From contig NC_084598.1 in assembly GCF_033807715.1 (NCBI RefSeq), positions 45,760,491-45,824,490 of the forward strand: 64,000 nt of DNA. The letters are read 5' to 3'. Below are positions 1 to 12,994 of this stretch, piece after piece. The notes under the pieces were generated by a model. It saw nothing but the letters and a program-made list of their open reading frames with translations. It did no database searches and was not told where the DNA came from. How positions within the stretch are numbered: the stretch's first letter is position 1; the number at the start of each line of letters is the position of its first letter. Source of the stretch: Cololabis saira. Taxonomy: Eukaryota > Chordata > Actinopteri > Beloniformes > Belonidae. Made by a program: the position numbers and the translations under genes.

Positions 1-3295
<3,295 letters not shown>

Positions 3296-3337
3296 TTAAT
3301 GCAGGACTAGTCCCAGTCCCAGATCCAGATCCAGATC

Positions 3338-4863
3338 CATCCATCCATTATCTATACCCGCTTTTTTATCCTGTGCAGGGTCACGGGGTCTGCTGGATCT
3401 ATCCCAGCTCGTATTCAGGTGAGAGGCAGGAAGTTCACCTGGACACCAGTCCATCACAGAGCCACATATACAAACAACCAGACACACTCACACCTACTGG
3501 AAATTTAGGCTCCGTTTCCACGTATCAAAAACGCTGGTGTTTTCCTGCGTTTTGTTCGTTCGTTTACACGAAAATGAAGCTCAAAGTCTCCAAAAACCAT
3601 CCTTTCTGAAAACTCAGACCAAAGTGTAGATTTTTAAAACCTCCGTCTTCACGTTTGCTTGTAAACGGAGAGAAACGGACATTTAGGTTTCAGAACGTCA
3701 CATTATGAGACAGAAACGTCACCAGCGTCATGAGTGACACCTGTGGTTACAATTAGTTTGTAACCGTCAATATTTTCTTGTATTTTACCTGTTTTATATT
3801 CTAAAGTCACACTTAAAAGTAACTCCACTTCTCTGTCACTCCAAACCAAAGACTCTGGTTCATCTTGGAAGTAACTGGAAGTTACTCGTGTCATTTGTTG
3901 ATGTTTTTTTCCAGGATTCTGATTGGCTAGCATGACTTTATCTTCTCGTTACACTGCCCCCTGTAGGTTTGGCTGCTAATAGCACCTTAACAGATATTTA
4001 TGCAGGTTGCTGGAAATGATGGGATTTTTCAAAACGTAGAGGGGTAAATATCCGTTTTTGAGAAATTTTGAGAAAAAAGTCGAAAATTTGAGAAAAAAGT
4101 CGAGATTTTGTGAAAAAAGTCAAAATGTCGAGAAAAAGTCGAAGTTTTGAGAAAAGAGTCGAAATGTCGAGAAGAAAGTCGAGAAAAAAGTCAATATTCT
4201 TTAGAAAAAAATCGAAATTTTGAGAAAAAAGTCAGAAATTTGTGAAAAAAGACAAATAGAGAAAAAAGTGGAAATTTTGAGAAAAAAGTGGAAATTTTGA
4301 GAAAAAATAAATTAAAATGCTGAGAATAAAGTCGAGAAAAAAGTCAAAATTTTTAGAAAAAAGTCGAAATGTTGAGAAAAAAGTCAAAATTTTGAGAAGT
4401 AACTCCACTTCTCTGTCACTCCAAACCAAAGACTCTGGTTCATCTTGGAAGTAACTGGAAGTTACTCGTGTCATTTGTTGATGTTTTTTTCCAGGACTCT
4501 GATTGGCTAGCATGACTTTATCTTCTCGTTACACTGCCCCCTGTAGGTCTGGCTGCTCATAGCACCTTAACAGATATTTATGCAGGTTCCTGGAAATTAT
4601 GGTGGTTTTCAAAACGTAGAGGGGGAAATATCCGTTTTTGTAAATACCTGGCTATGTGGAAACGTGGCCTTAGAATCACCAACTAACCTAGCATGCATGT
4701 TTTTGGACTGTGGGAGGAAGCCGGAGTACAGGGAGGAAACCCACGCAAGCACGGGGAGAACATGCAAACTCCACACAGAAAGATCCTGCCGGGCCTGGGA
4801 GTTGAACCGGGAACCTTCTTGCTGTGAGGCAACAGTGCTAACCACTAAGACACCGTGCTGCCC
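3338..4863 (-). mobile_element. tRNA-headed SINE-like retroposon, split by a MITE
   Basis: Read on the minus strand, the element starts at about 4863 with a tRNA-like head (B box GGTTCAACTCC at about 4797-4808, A-box-like TGTCTTAGTGG near 4845). It continues through a common fish retroposon body and ends in ATCC-type repeats at 3338. The stretch 3508-4669 is a later insertion. A related copy lies at 34455-34660 in the other orientation. The tail resembles the 3' end of L2-like LINEs, so L2-mobilised SINE is an inference. It lies in the mfn2 intron between exons 5 and 4. Confidence 0.75.
3508..4669. mobile_element. PIF/Harbinger-like MITE with TTA target duplication
   Basis: The ends are GGCTCCGTTTCCACG and, inverted, GGCCACGTTTCCACA. 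They are flanked by TTA at 3505-3507 and 4670-4672, and removing the insertion restores a continuous SINE. Inside, a 244-bp segment occurs twice as a direct repeat (3817-4060 and 4397-4640). Between the copies lies an irregular array built on GAGAAAAAAGTCGAAAT. No transposase is visible. Superfamily assignment rests on the 3-bp TTA duplication and terminal GGC. Confidence 0.75.
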
Positions 4864-5019
4864 TCAACTCAATTCAATGTACTTTATTTGTTTAACAGGG
4901 ACCGTACATATTTATGAACATGTGTAAATATTCACGGTTGTAGCCAGTAATTTCCACCATTCGTCCCCGCGGCAAATTAATGCCAGAACCAGAACCAGAA
5001 CCAGCAGACAAACGAGATG

Positions 5020-5215
5020 AGATATTCCCTCCTAAAGGGGAGTTTTTCCTCCACTGTTTGGCTTAAGGTTTTTCTCCCACTATGGGGGTTTTTACCTCCA
5101 TTGTTTATGTAATAATTGCTCGGGGGTTTATGTTCATGTTCATGTTCTGGGTCTCTGGAAAGCGTCTAGAGACATCTGTTGTATTAGACGCTATAGAAAT
5201 AAAATTGAATTGAGA
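5020..5215 (+). mobile_element. LINE 3' end (RTE-like tail)
   Basis: The tail reads through GAGACATCTGTTGTATTAGA into CTATAGAAATAAAATTGAA, a widespread fish non-LTR 3' terminus. The same family is present on the minus strand at 49862-50695. Only the 3' untranslated part is present. Family name is inferred. Confidence 0.65.
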
Positions 5216-5220
5216 TATGA

Positions 5221-5569
5221 CATCCATAGCAACAAAACACAACATTAAAAAACACGACTGAGCTAGATAAAAATCATTAAGCAATAAAACATGTTACACT
5301 TGATAAACCAGTAATTAAGTGACCATAAAGCTAAAGTGCTAAGCGCTAAAGTGCCAGAGTTTGTAAAGTGCTGATGCAGACTGCACATTGCCCTATTGCA
5401 CTTTATTGCACCAGTTGGCATTATAGCAAACATATTTGTTACTATGTATGAACCATTGCACATTTGTCCCAGTCTCTTCCTCGGACTGCATACATTTAAT
5501 CTAAAATACTTTTGTCAGGCACAGTCAGGTATAAAGTTAAAGCTCTCTTAAAGCCAAAATAGTCTTAAT
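5221..5569. other. no recognised feature
   Basis: AT-rich intronic sequence with repeated GCTAAAGTGC words. I see no exon, RNA gene or classifiable transposon in it. Confidence 0.6.
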
Positions 5570-5925
5570 ATCTTACCAAGGTGAGTCTGTTTCGTTCAAC
5601 ACTCCGACGTGTTTTCTCTTCAAATGCGTTACCGACGTGTTCCATGAAAAGCAACGTCGGCTTTGCAAACCTTGCAAGTATCTTTTTATTCACCGTATCG
5701 AGGCTAAAATGCTCCCAAACTTTTTACGTTTTATCACCTGCAGCTGCTGAGACGCTATCGTGCAGAGACGCTATCGTGCATGTGCGACTCTCTGCAGAGA
5801 TTGAAGTGAGACGCCTCACTCCGTTGGAAAAACACGTCTGGCGACAATTGTAGACAATGGAATTCATTGTCGACAATTTTGATTATCGATTTTTGTCGAC
5901 AACGTTGACGAATTGTTGCAGCCCA
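5570..5925. mobile_element. hAT-like terminal fragment
   Basis: The right end, TTTTTGTCGACAACGTTGAC followed by GTTGCAGCCC, is typical of fish hAT elements. No matching left end or 8-bp duplication is visible, so it is a truncated copy inside an mfn2 intron. Confidence 0.55.
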
Positions 5926-5979
5926 GATCCAGTCCCAGAACCCCAGCACAGACCCTGAAAGCCCGGCAGCTGCGTGGAT

Positions 5980-6069
5980 CTCACCTGTCCCCAGGTCTCA
6001 CCTGTCCCCAGGTCTCACCTGTCCCCAGGTCTCACCTGTCCCCAGGTCTCACCTGTCCCCAGATCTCAC
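5980..6069 (-). repeat. 17-bp tandem copies of an mfn2 splice donor
   Basis: On the minus strand the real exon end ACAG|GTGAGA at 6070/6069 is followed by five tandem 17-bp copies of GGGGACAGGTGAGA, with copied junctions at 6053, 6036, 6019, 6002 and 5985. Each copy keeps CAG|GTGAGA. Adding 17 nt would put an immediate TGA in frame (AGG TGA) after codon 200. Confidence 0.93.
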
Positions 6070-6194
6070 CTGTCCACCAGCACCAGGTCGTCCCTCAGGA
6101 GAGCACACTTGACTTTAGGCCACATGATGCAGACCAGACTGCCGGCGTCCAGGTCCTGGTCCTGGTGGAGGGCGTGGGCCAGCTGGTTCACCGT
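6070..6194 (-). CDS. mfn2: mitofusin 2, coding exon 4
   Basis: The 125-nt exon encodes [20 protein letters not shown], then [20 protein letters not shown] and the aspartate of the G3 motif (residue 200 of the spliced frame). The acceptor is GGTCCAG before 6194. The donor is GACAG|GTGAGA at 6070. It ends two bases into the serine codon completed by the exon at 3272. The segment lies between switch I and G3 of the mitofusin GTPase domain. The donor side carries the 17-bp array, and the acceptor side carries a pyrimidine-rich tandem repeat at 6205-6298. Confidence 0.96.
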
Positions 6195-6204
6195 CTGGAC
6201 CGGA

Positions 6205-6298
6205 GACACAGGGGACATGGGGGGACAGACCAGAGACAGGGGGGACAGACCAGAGACAGGGGGGACATGGGGGGACAGGGGGGACAGGGGGGTCAGCC
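6205..6298. repeat. short tandem repeat next to exon 4 acceptor
   Basis: Repeats of GGGGACAGACCAGAGACAGG and shortened forms. On the transcribed minus strand this is a long C/T-rich tract ending about 10 bases before the acceptor of the 6070-6194 exon, so it extends the polypyrimidine tract. Confidence 0.8.
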
Positions 6299-6299
6299 A

Positions 6300-6795
6300 T
6301 AGGGGTGGGCAAAAATATTTATACGGCAATATATCGTGATACATAGTCTCACGATACGATATCGATATCGATATCCAATATCGCGATATATTGCTGTATC
6401 AATATTTTTGCCCAGCCCTAGCTGCACTTTATTTTTGTGATTTCAATTTCAGTGTGGGTGAGACACTGCATTTTATTTTGAGTATTTTGTATCTAAGAAT
6501 AATGCTCACACTGCACGTTTCATTGTGTTCCAGTGTGTTTTTTCATGCAAATATGTTGCATAATTAAAATGGAAAGTTTGAATTACATTGTTTTGACTCA
6601 GTCTGTCCAATGAATTATCACTATCATCTGATGTACATTTATACAACTTGGATTTTAAGATGTGTAATGCATTTTTACATTTTTTCGGTGAACTATGTAG
6701 AATATTGCGATATATCGCATAATCAGGATATCGCAATATTGTATCGTATCGTGATGCGTATCGTATCATGAGGTCCTTCCCAATACCCGTCCCTA
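6300..6795. mobile_element. hAT MITE, 8-bp target duplication
   Basis: The 496-bp element starts TAGGGGTGGGCAAAAATAT and ends ACCCGTCCCTA, with inner runs of TATCGATATCG. It is flanked by GTCAGCCA (6292-6299) and GTCAGCCG (6796-6803), an 8-bp duplication with one mismatch. Non-autonomous, inserted in the mfn2 intron between exons 4 and 3. Confidence 0.88.
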
Positions 6796-6848
6796 GTCAG
6801 CCGGGTTCACTAGGGACGGGTTTATCCACGGTCACGGGTCCTACCCAC

Positions 6849-7011
6849 CTTGATGCTCTTCCTCTCCTCCGAGCCCTCGGTGAGCAGGAAGGCGTCGTTG
6901 CCGTCGGTTCCCTCCACCCTCAGGAAGCAGTTGGTGGTGTGTCCGATCCCCGACGGCAGGACTTTGTCACACAGCATGGCGTTGATCACGGAGCTCTTAC
7001 CGTTACTGGTC
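6849..7011 (-). CDS. mfn2: mitofusin 2, coding exon 3 (P-loop, switch I)
   Basis: The 163-nt exon completes the arginine codon split at the previous junction and encodes [12 protein letters not shown], so the P-loop reads G104-RTSN-G109-K110-S111 across the junction. It continues through [11 protein letters not shown] (switch I threonines 130-131) to [13 protein letters not shown]. Acceptor TTTCAG|G at 7011, donor AAG|GTGGGT at 6849. All catalytic signature residues in this stretch are intact. Unlike its neighbours, this exon has no tandem array at either edge. Confidence 0.97.
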
Positions 7012-7045
7012 CTGAAAGCAGGAAGTGGAGCGAGTCAGCCAGCAG

Positions 7046-7280
7046 GAGGAATGGGAGATATTTTACCGTTCACGGTTTACCGTCAGAAAAATTCCCCACG
7101 GTAAGAATTTTTCATCTCGCGGTAAAAAGGATAAATTCCTGTTGATGATGTTTTTGTGTAACAAACATGTTTGAAGGCGGATCTGAGAGCGAGGAGCTCG
7201 TTGTTAAACGAGGCTCCAGCTCCGTTATCTGGAACTGGTTTGGATTTAAAAAGAGACGAGGAGCAAACATCATCTATTAC
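7046..7280 (+). mobile_element. truncated hAT copy with transposase N-terminus
   Basis: Homologous to the left part of the complete hAT element at 31239-31870. It covers the terminus AGGAATGGG, the GGCGGATCTGA start region and the codons for VIWNWFGFKK, with a small deletion just after. It lacks the right end and is a decayed relic in the mfn2 intron between exons 3 and 2. Confidence 0.8.
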
Positions 7281-7409
7281 AGGACTGTCTCAGTATCAGT
7301 TCATCAATGATCAGATCATCAATGATCAGATCATTGATGATCTGATCATCAATAGTATTAGGTGTTGTGGTTCTTAGCCTGATAGATCGTTCACCATAAA
7401 GAACTACTG

Positions 7410-8772
7410 GTGGGCGGGGCTAACTCACCGGTGGACGTGGCTAACTCACCAGTGGGCGTGGCTAACTCACCGGTGGGCGTGGCTAACTCACCGGTGGGCG
7501 TGGCTAACTCACCAGTGGGCGTGGCTAACTCACCGGTGGGCGGGGCTAACTCACCGGTGGGCGTGGCTAACTCACCGGTGGGCGTGGCTAACTCACCGGT
7601 GGGCGTGGCTAACTCACCGGTGGGCGTGGCTAACTCACCGGTGGGCGGGGCTAACTCACCGGTGGGCGGGGCTAACTCACCGGTGGACGTGGCTAACTCA
7701 CCGGTGGGCGGGGCTAACTCACCAGTGGGCGGGGCTAACTCACCAGTGGGCGGGGCTAACTCACCAGTGGGCGGGGCTAACTCACCAGTGGGCGGGGCTA
7801 ACTCACCAGTGGGCGGGGCTAACTCACCAGTGGGCGGGGCTAACTCACCAGTGGGCGTGGCTAACTCACCGGTGTGGGGAGCTAACTCACCGGTGGATGT
7901 GGCTAACTCACCGGTGTGGGGAGCTAACTCACCGGTGGATGTGGCTAACTCACCGGTGGGTGGGGCCAACTCACCGGTGGACGTGGCTAACTCACCGGTG
8001 TGCGGGGCTAACTCACCGGTGGACGTGGCTAACTCACCGGTGTGCGGGGCTAACTCACCGGTGGGTGGGGCCAACTCACCGGTGGACGTGGCTAACTCAC
8101 CGGTGTGCGGGGCTAACTCACCGGTGGACGTGGCTAACTCACCGGTGTGCGGGGCTAACTCACCGGTGGACGTGGCTAACTCACCGGTGTGCGGGGCTAA
8201 CTCACCGGTGGACGTGGCTAACTCACCGGTGTGCGGGGCTAACTCACCGGTGGATGTGGCTAACTCACCGGTGTGGGGAGCTAACTCACCGGTGGGTGGG
8301 GCTAACTCACCGGTGGACGTGGCTAACTCACCGGTGTGCGGGGCTAACTCACCGGTGGACGTGGCTAACTCACCGGTGTGCGGGGCTAACTCACCGGTGG
8401 ATGTGGCTAACTCACCGGTGTGGGGAGCTAACTCACCGGTGGGTGGGGCTAACTCACCGGTGGACGTGGCTAACTCACCAGTGTGGGGAGCTAACTCACC
8501 GGTGGATGTGGCTAACTCACCGGTGTGGGGAGCTAACTCACCGGTGGGCGGGGCTAACTCACCGGTGTGCGGGGCTAACTCACCGGTGGACGTGGCTAAC
8601 TCACCGGTGTGCGGGGCTAACTCACCGGTGGACGTGGCTAACTCACCGGTGGGCGGGGCTAACTCACCGGTGGGCGGGGCTAACTCACCGGTGGGCGGGG
8701 CTAACTCGCCGGTGGGCGTGGCTAACGCACCGGTGGGCGGGGCTAACGCACCGGTGGGCGGGGCTAACTCAC
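7410..8772 (-). repeat. 21-bp minisatellite of splice-donor copies
   Basis: About 65 head-to-tail units of exactly 21 bp, which is why a long open frame of heptapeptides (VGGANSP type) runs through it on the plus strand. On the transcribed minus strand the unit begins GGTGAGTTAGC, identical to the real donor GGGAG|GTGAGTTAGC of the exon ending at 8773. Most units keep GTGAGT; the three nearest the exon carry GTGCGT or GCGAGT. No unit-length variation is seen. The plus-strand reading frame is a by-product of the repeat, not a gene. Confidence 0.96.
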
Positions 8773-8908
8773 CTCCCGAAGAAGACCACCTTCATGTGTC
8801 GGCGGGCCAGAACTTCTCCGATTCCTCCCACCTTGGCCAGGTAGCCCTGCACGTCCTGGACCTGCTCCTCCGTGGTGACCGGGTCCAGCTGCTCGTTCCT
8901 GTACGTAT
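8773..8908 (-). CDS. mfn2: mitofusin 2, coding exon 2
   Basis: The 136-nt exon completes an aspartate codon and encodes [20 protein letters not shown], then [20 protein letters not shown] and VFFG plus two bases of an arginine codon. This is the linker helix leading into the first beta strand of the GTPase domain. Acceptor TCTCCCAG before 8908, donor GGGAG|GTGAGT at 8773. It is the most repeat-embedded exon here, with the 21-bp donor array on one side and the 74-80-bp acceptor array on the other. Confidence 0.96.
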
Positions 8909-9310
8909 CTGGGAGAAATAAATAATAATTACATTAAATATAGGACTGTTGGTGACGGGGTCCAGCTGCTCGTTCCTGTACGTATCTGGGAGAAATAAAT
9001 AATAATTAAATTAAATATAGGACTGTTGGTGACGGGGTCCAGCTGCTCGTTCCTGTACGTATCTGGGAGAAATAAATAATAATAATTAAATTAAATATAG
9101 GACTGTTGGTGACGGGGTCCAGCTGCTCGTTCCTGTACGTATCTGGGAGAAATAAATAATTAAATTAAATATAGGACTGTTGGTGACGGGGTCCAGCTGC
9201 TCGTTCCTGTACGTATCTGGGAGAAATAAATAATTAAATTAAATATAGGACTGTTGGTGACGGGGTCCAGCTGCTCGTTCCTGTACGTATCTGGGAGAAA
9301 TAAATAATAA
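8875..9310 (-). repeat. 74-80-bp tandem copies of exon 2's acceptor
   Basis: Six tandem units share the first ~34 bases of the exon, its acceptor (ATTTATTTCTCCCAG|ATACG on the minus strand) and ~40 bases of intron. The GTACGTATCTGGG core occurs at 8901 (real), 8978, 9055, 9135, 9209 and 9283. Spacings are 77, 77, 80, 74 and 74, all 2 modulo 3, so inclusion of one unit would shift the frame. The five extra copies sit upstream in the intron and keep the polypyrimidine tract and AG. Confidence 0.94.
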
Positions 9311-9989
9311 TTAAATACATGTGGGAGGGGTTAATCAGCTCAACAGACTACAATCACACCAAACCACCTTTTCCATCAACTACAAAGATCCACATGTGCT
9401 TTTTTCTGGGCAGAGAAACTTAGTTAACACATTTAACTAGTTTAGTTTTACATCGTTAGCCGGACCGCTGATCCCGTCACAACTGGGTTTATTAGTTTAA
9501 GTGTGTTTGTTGATTTCATCGTTTGTCTATTGCAAATAACGTCCTCATTTCCCAGCTGGACGACCAGAGCTACATGTGACGTTAGTTACACATTGGTCTC
9601 TCTTGGTTTTCTGGTAGTTATTCTGGTGTCCTGGGTTTTACTCTCTTCTCTATTCCGCTCATCCTCCACCAACCAACACGTAGATGATCTGAAGTTTGTG
9701 TTTTATGTTTAGTTAGTTGTTGCTTATGTGTAGTTTAGCATCACAATTTATCCCAAGTGTTTAATTATCTTTTAACATTTGTGTAAATTAATTCTGATTC
9801 ATTTGAATGAGAGAAGTTGTTTGTGTTTCTTTTATACATATTTGTCACAGTTGCTGGTTGCAAAGGTCTGTGATTGTGTAACCCCCGGCAACAGGCTGGA
9901 ACGTATGGAATAACAGCTGCTTTGACCAAAGATCCTCTATACAGAAGATAGTGCATTACCGTTACTGCCAATGGTATGAAATAGTCTAC
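9311..9989. other. unassigned mfn2 intron sequence
   Basis: I see no exon, repeat array or classifiable transposon in this stretch. Small open frames lack splice context or recognisable protein content. Confidence 0.5.
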
Positions 9990-10078
9990 ACTTCCTGTCT
10001 CTTAAGTGGGCGTGGTCGCCCCTCTGACCTCACTTCCTGTCTCTTAAGTGGGCGTGGTCGCCCCTCTGACCTCACTTC
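9990..10078. repeat. 42-bp minisatellite, left part
   Basis: Two units beginning ACTTCCTGTCTC and containing AAGTGGGCGTGGTCGCCC. The array is interrupted after ACTTC at 10074-10078 by a LINE fragment and resumes at 11031. Confidence 0.9.
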
Positions 10079-11030
10079 ACAACACCACGGACCCGTTCTG
10101 CAGGAGTTGGTGGAGTGGTGTGACAGCTCCAAACTGGAACTAAACCCCAGCAAGACCAAAGAGATGGTGGTGACCTTCTCCAGCAGACAGAGGGATCTGG
10201 CTGCTGCAGTCACCACCACCATCCACGGGAAGCCAGTGGAGACAGTCGTGGAATACAAATACCTGGGCACCATCTTTGACAACCTCCTGAAATTCTCCAC
10301 CAACACAGAGGAGATTCTCAGGAAGTGTCACCAACGGCTGTACGTCCTCAGGAAACTCAACTCCTTTGGAGTCAGCCCTCACATCATGTTGACTTTCTAC
10401 TACGCCTTCCTGGAAAGCATCATGACCTTCTCAATGACCTGCTGGTTCCACTCCCTCAGCATCCAGAACAGGAACAGACTGCACAGCATCACTGTGCTCG
10501 AAAATCATCGGCCTGCCGGTCAGAACTCTGTCTGTGGTTTTCAACCAGCAGGCCCTCAGTCAGGCAGATAAAATCATGAAGGACCCCTCCCACATACTCC
10601 ATCCTGCATTCCAGTGGCTCCCCTCCAGGAGGCGCCTGCGCTGCGTCGCCTGCAGGACTGAGAGGAGGAGAGACACTTTTGTCCCCAAAGCTACCCTATT
10701 TTTTAATTCCAGCTGCTAAACTCCATCCCCCACATCCACAGACCCCCCCCGGACTACTCTATACTCCTGTTGGACTGTTTACATCCACTGTCGACACTTT
10801 ACACTTACACTGACACTTTATACTTTATATTTTATTTATACCACTACAGTCACTCTATTGTAGATTTTTCGTCATTCTTATATTTATACATTTTTTGTAC
10901 ATAACGAGACATGCCCTGTTCCTTTTATTCTATTTTACTTCTTATTTGATTTGATATTTTTAACGTCTTGCTGCTCAGTTGTCTGTCTGGGAATTGCCCC
11001 TCGGGGATAAATAAAGTTTTCTGAATCTGA
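10079..11030 (+). mobile_element. 5'-truncated LINE with reverse transcriptase C-terminus
   Basis: From 10081 an open stretch encodes the end of a non-LTR reverse transcriptase: LNPSKTKEMVVTF, then VEYKYLGTIFDNLLKFSTNT and LRKLNSFGVSP. The thumb-like YKYLGT and LRKLNSF blocks are typical of fish LINEs. The frame is broken after about 10500. A 3' untranslated part ends in GGATAAATAAAGTTTTCTGA. It sits inside the 42-bp minisatellite with ACTTC on both sides (10074-10078, 11031-11035), a likely short target duplication. Not functional. Confidence 0.82.
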
Positions 11031-11315
11031 ACTTCCTGTCTCCTAAGTGGGCGTGACCGCCCCTCTGACCTCACTTCCTGTTTCCTAAGTGGGCGTGGCC
11101 GCCCCTCTGACCTCACTTCCTGTTTCCTAAGTGGGCGTGGTCGCCCCTCTGACCTCACTTCCTGTCTCCTAAGTGGGCGTGGCCGCCCCTCTGACCTCAC
11201 TTCCTGTCTCCTAAGTGGGCGTGGCCGCCCCTCTGACCTCACTTCCTGTCTCCTAAGTGGGCGTGGTCGCCCCTCTGACCTCACTTCCTGTCTCCTAAGT
11301 GGGCGTGGTCGCCCC
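11031..11315. repeat. 42-bp minisatellite, right part
   Basis: Seven further units of the 42-bp repeat seen at 9990, with C/T changes and one GACCGC variant. Together with the left part it shows that the array predates the LINE insertion. Confidence 0.9.
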
Positions 11316-11829
11316 CCTCCCCACATCGTTTTGGAACATACAACACTAGATACAGTACAACTTTCTTCCAAAAAGACTTAAATAATAAAAATAACAGTAT
11401 TATTAACCAAAGAAGCAAGTTTTATTTTAGTTTTAAACTTCATTTTATCCGATGGGAAAACGATGAGAGCCAAATCTGGCGAGAGTGTGTTGCTCAGACA
11501 GAGACAGGTCTCAAACAAAGTTCATTTTCTCCTAATCTGTCGGTCTGAAAATGTCCATTTTGGTGTCAGAATGTTCAGAAGGTTTGTGGCTTTTGAAAAA
11601 TGGGTCCCATATTTACTTAGGTTACTATGGGGTGAAGGAATTGGTAATAATCTGTGCTCACGTTCACTTTTCCCATAGGACTCAATAGACTCAGGACCTG
11701 CAACCGGAGTGGGCTGTAGAGTTTATTGAACGTCTCTGCTTTGACACTGATTTTGCTGATAAGTTATTATTTTTTCTGATGAATCAGGTTTTGATTGATT
11801 CATTTTGATAAGTAATCTTCTTTATTAAT
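11316..11829. other. no recognised feature
   Basis: Intronic sequence of mfn2. A segment around 11560-11720 has the feel of an old dispersed repeat, but I cannot classify it. Confidence 0.45.
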
Positions 11830-11849
11830 TATTCATAATTATTAATATC

Positions 11850-12560
11850 CCTCTAATAACTGAACCAGCACCCCCATTGTGGGACAACATAAATGTTGCC
11901 CCGTGTGAGGTTTTTAATATACCAGTGTCAAATCCGTGTAAAATATTCATTTTGAAAAAAGAAAATAATTTTTTTTTAGTTTGGTTTTTTATTTTTAATT
12001 ATTCTTTTTTAATTATTTTTTTTATTGTAATTTTTTTCAAATGTATTAATAAAATGTTATTAGAATTGTTTGTTTTTTTTAAACGGTAATTGATACCCCA
12101 ACATCTCTGAAATGCAAACGTACATATTCATATTAATTAATAATATTTACTTTTCTTTTAGTTTGGGTTTAGATTTTTAATTCTTCTTTTTTAATCAAAC
12201 TCTTTTATTGTAATTTTTTTCAAATGTTTTAATTTAAAAAAAAATTTTTTTTTATTAGTATTGTTTTTTTTACAGTAATTGATACCCCAACTTCTCTGAA
12301 ATACAAACATACATATTCATATTAATTAATAATAATATTTACTTTTTTATTTTGGTTTTTAATTCTTCTTTTTTAATCAAACTCTTTTATTGTAATTTTT
12401 TTCGAATGTTTTAATTAAAAAAAATTTTTTATTAGTATTGTTTTTTTAATGGTAATTGATACCCCAACTTCTCTGAAATGCAAAAATACATATTCATATT
12501 ACGTAATAATATTAATATTACATATTATTTTTTACTTTGGTTTTTAATTTTTAATTATTT
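11850..12560. repeat. AT-rich tandem repeat, 170-190-bp units
   Basis: Three units start at ATTGATACCCCAAC (about 12088, 12278 and 12448). Each is followed by TACATATTCATATTA and long T-rich tracts. Divergence between units is mostly in A/T run lengths. Confidence 0.75.
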
Positions 12561-12734
12561 TTTGTTAAGTCAGGTGGTGGGCCGTTTTGATTAATCCGTT
12601 TTGATTAATCCGTTTGATAAGTCATCTACATTACAAAAACTATCATAGGATAATTACTAATAACTCTAATAACTGAACCAGCACTACAGGTTGTCAGAAC
12701 CGGGTTGATTGACAGTTGCAGCCCTGCCGGCGGC

Positions 12735-12780
12735 GGCTAGCGGTTAGGGGCTAGCAGCTAGCGGCTAGCGGTTAGCAGCG
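12735..12780. repeat. GCTAGCGGTTAG short tandem repeat
   Basis: About five degenerate copies of GCTAGCGGTTAG, ending 12 bases downstream (minus strand) of the donor of mfn2 coding exon 1. Another example of a repeat abutting a splice donor of this gene, but the donor itself is not copied here. Confidence 0.75.
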
Positions 12781-12792
12781 CTGGCCTCGTAC

Positions 12793-12974
12793 CTTCCAGG
12801 AAGGCGGCGCTCTCCCGGATGTAGGCGCCCAGCTGCTCGAAGATGCCGTTGATCTTCTTCTTCGCCGTGACGAAGTGCTTGAGCGGCGACGCCTTCACCT
12901 CCGCCATCATCCTCTTCTCCTTCTTGCAGGTTAACGGGGCGGCGTTGGCGCGAGAGAAGACCAGAGACATCGCA
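12793..12974 (-). CDS. mfn2: mitofusin 2, coding exon 1 with start codon
   Basis: The ATG is at 12970-12968, preceded by only four exon bases (TGCG) after the acceptor CTCCAG, so the exon begins at 12974 and the rest of the 5' UTR is in another exon. It encodes [20 protein letters not shown], then [20 protein letters not shown] and [19 protein letters not shown]. The [20 protein letters not shown] block is the hallmark N-terminal helix (HD1) of vertebrate mitofusin 2. Donor GAAG|GTACGA at 12793; the last base joins AT of the next exon to give aspartate (LEDTYRN). Confidence 0.96.
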
Positions 12975-12994
12975 CTGGAGGGAATAGAACCGGC

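Noticed and set aside
7410..8921. 503-codon plus-strand frame of VGGANSP-type heptapeptides
   Set aside because: Produced by the 21-bp period of an intronic minisatellite; it runs antisense through a real mfn2 exon and has no non-repeat protein content.
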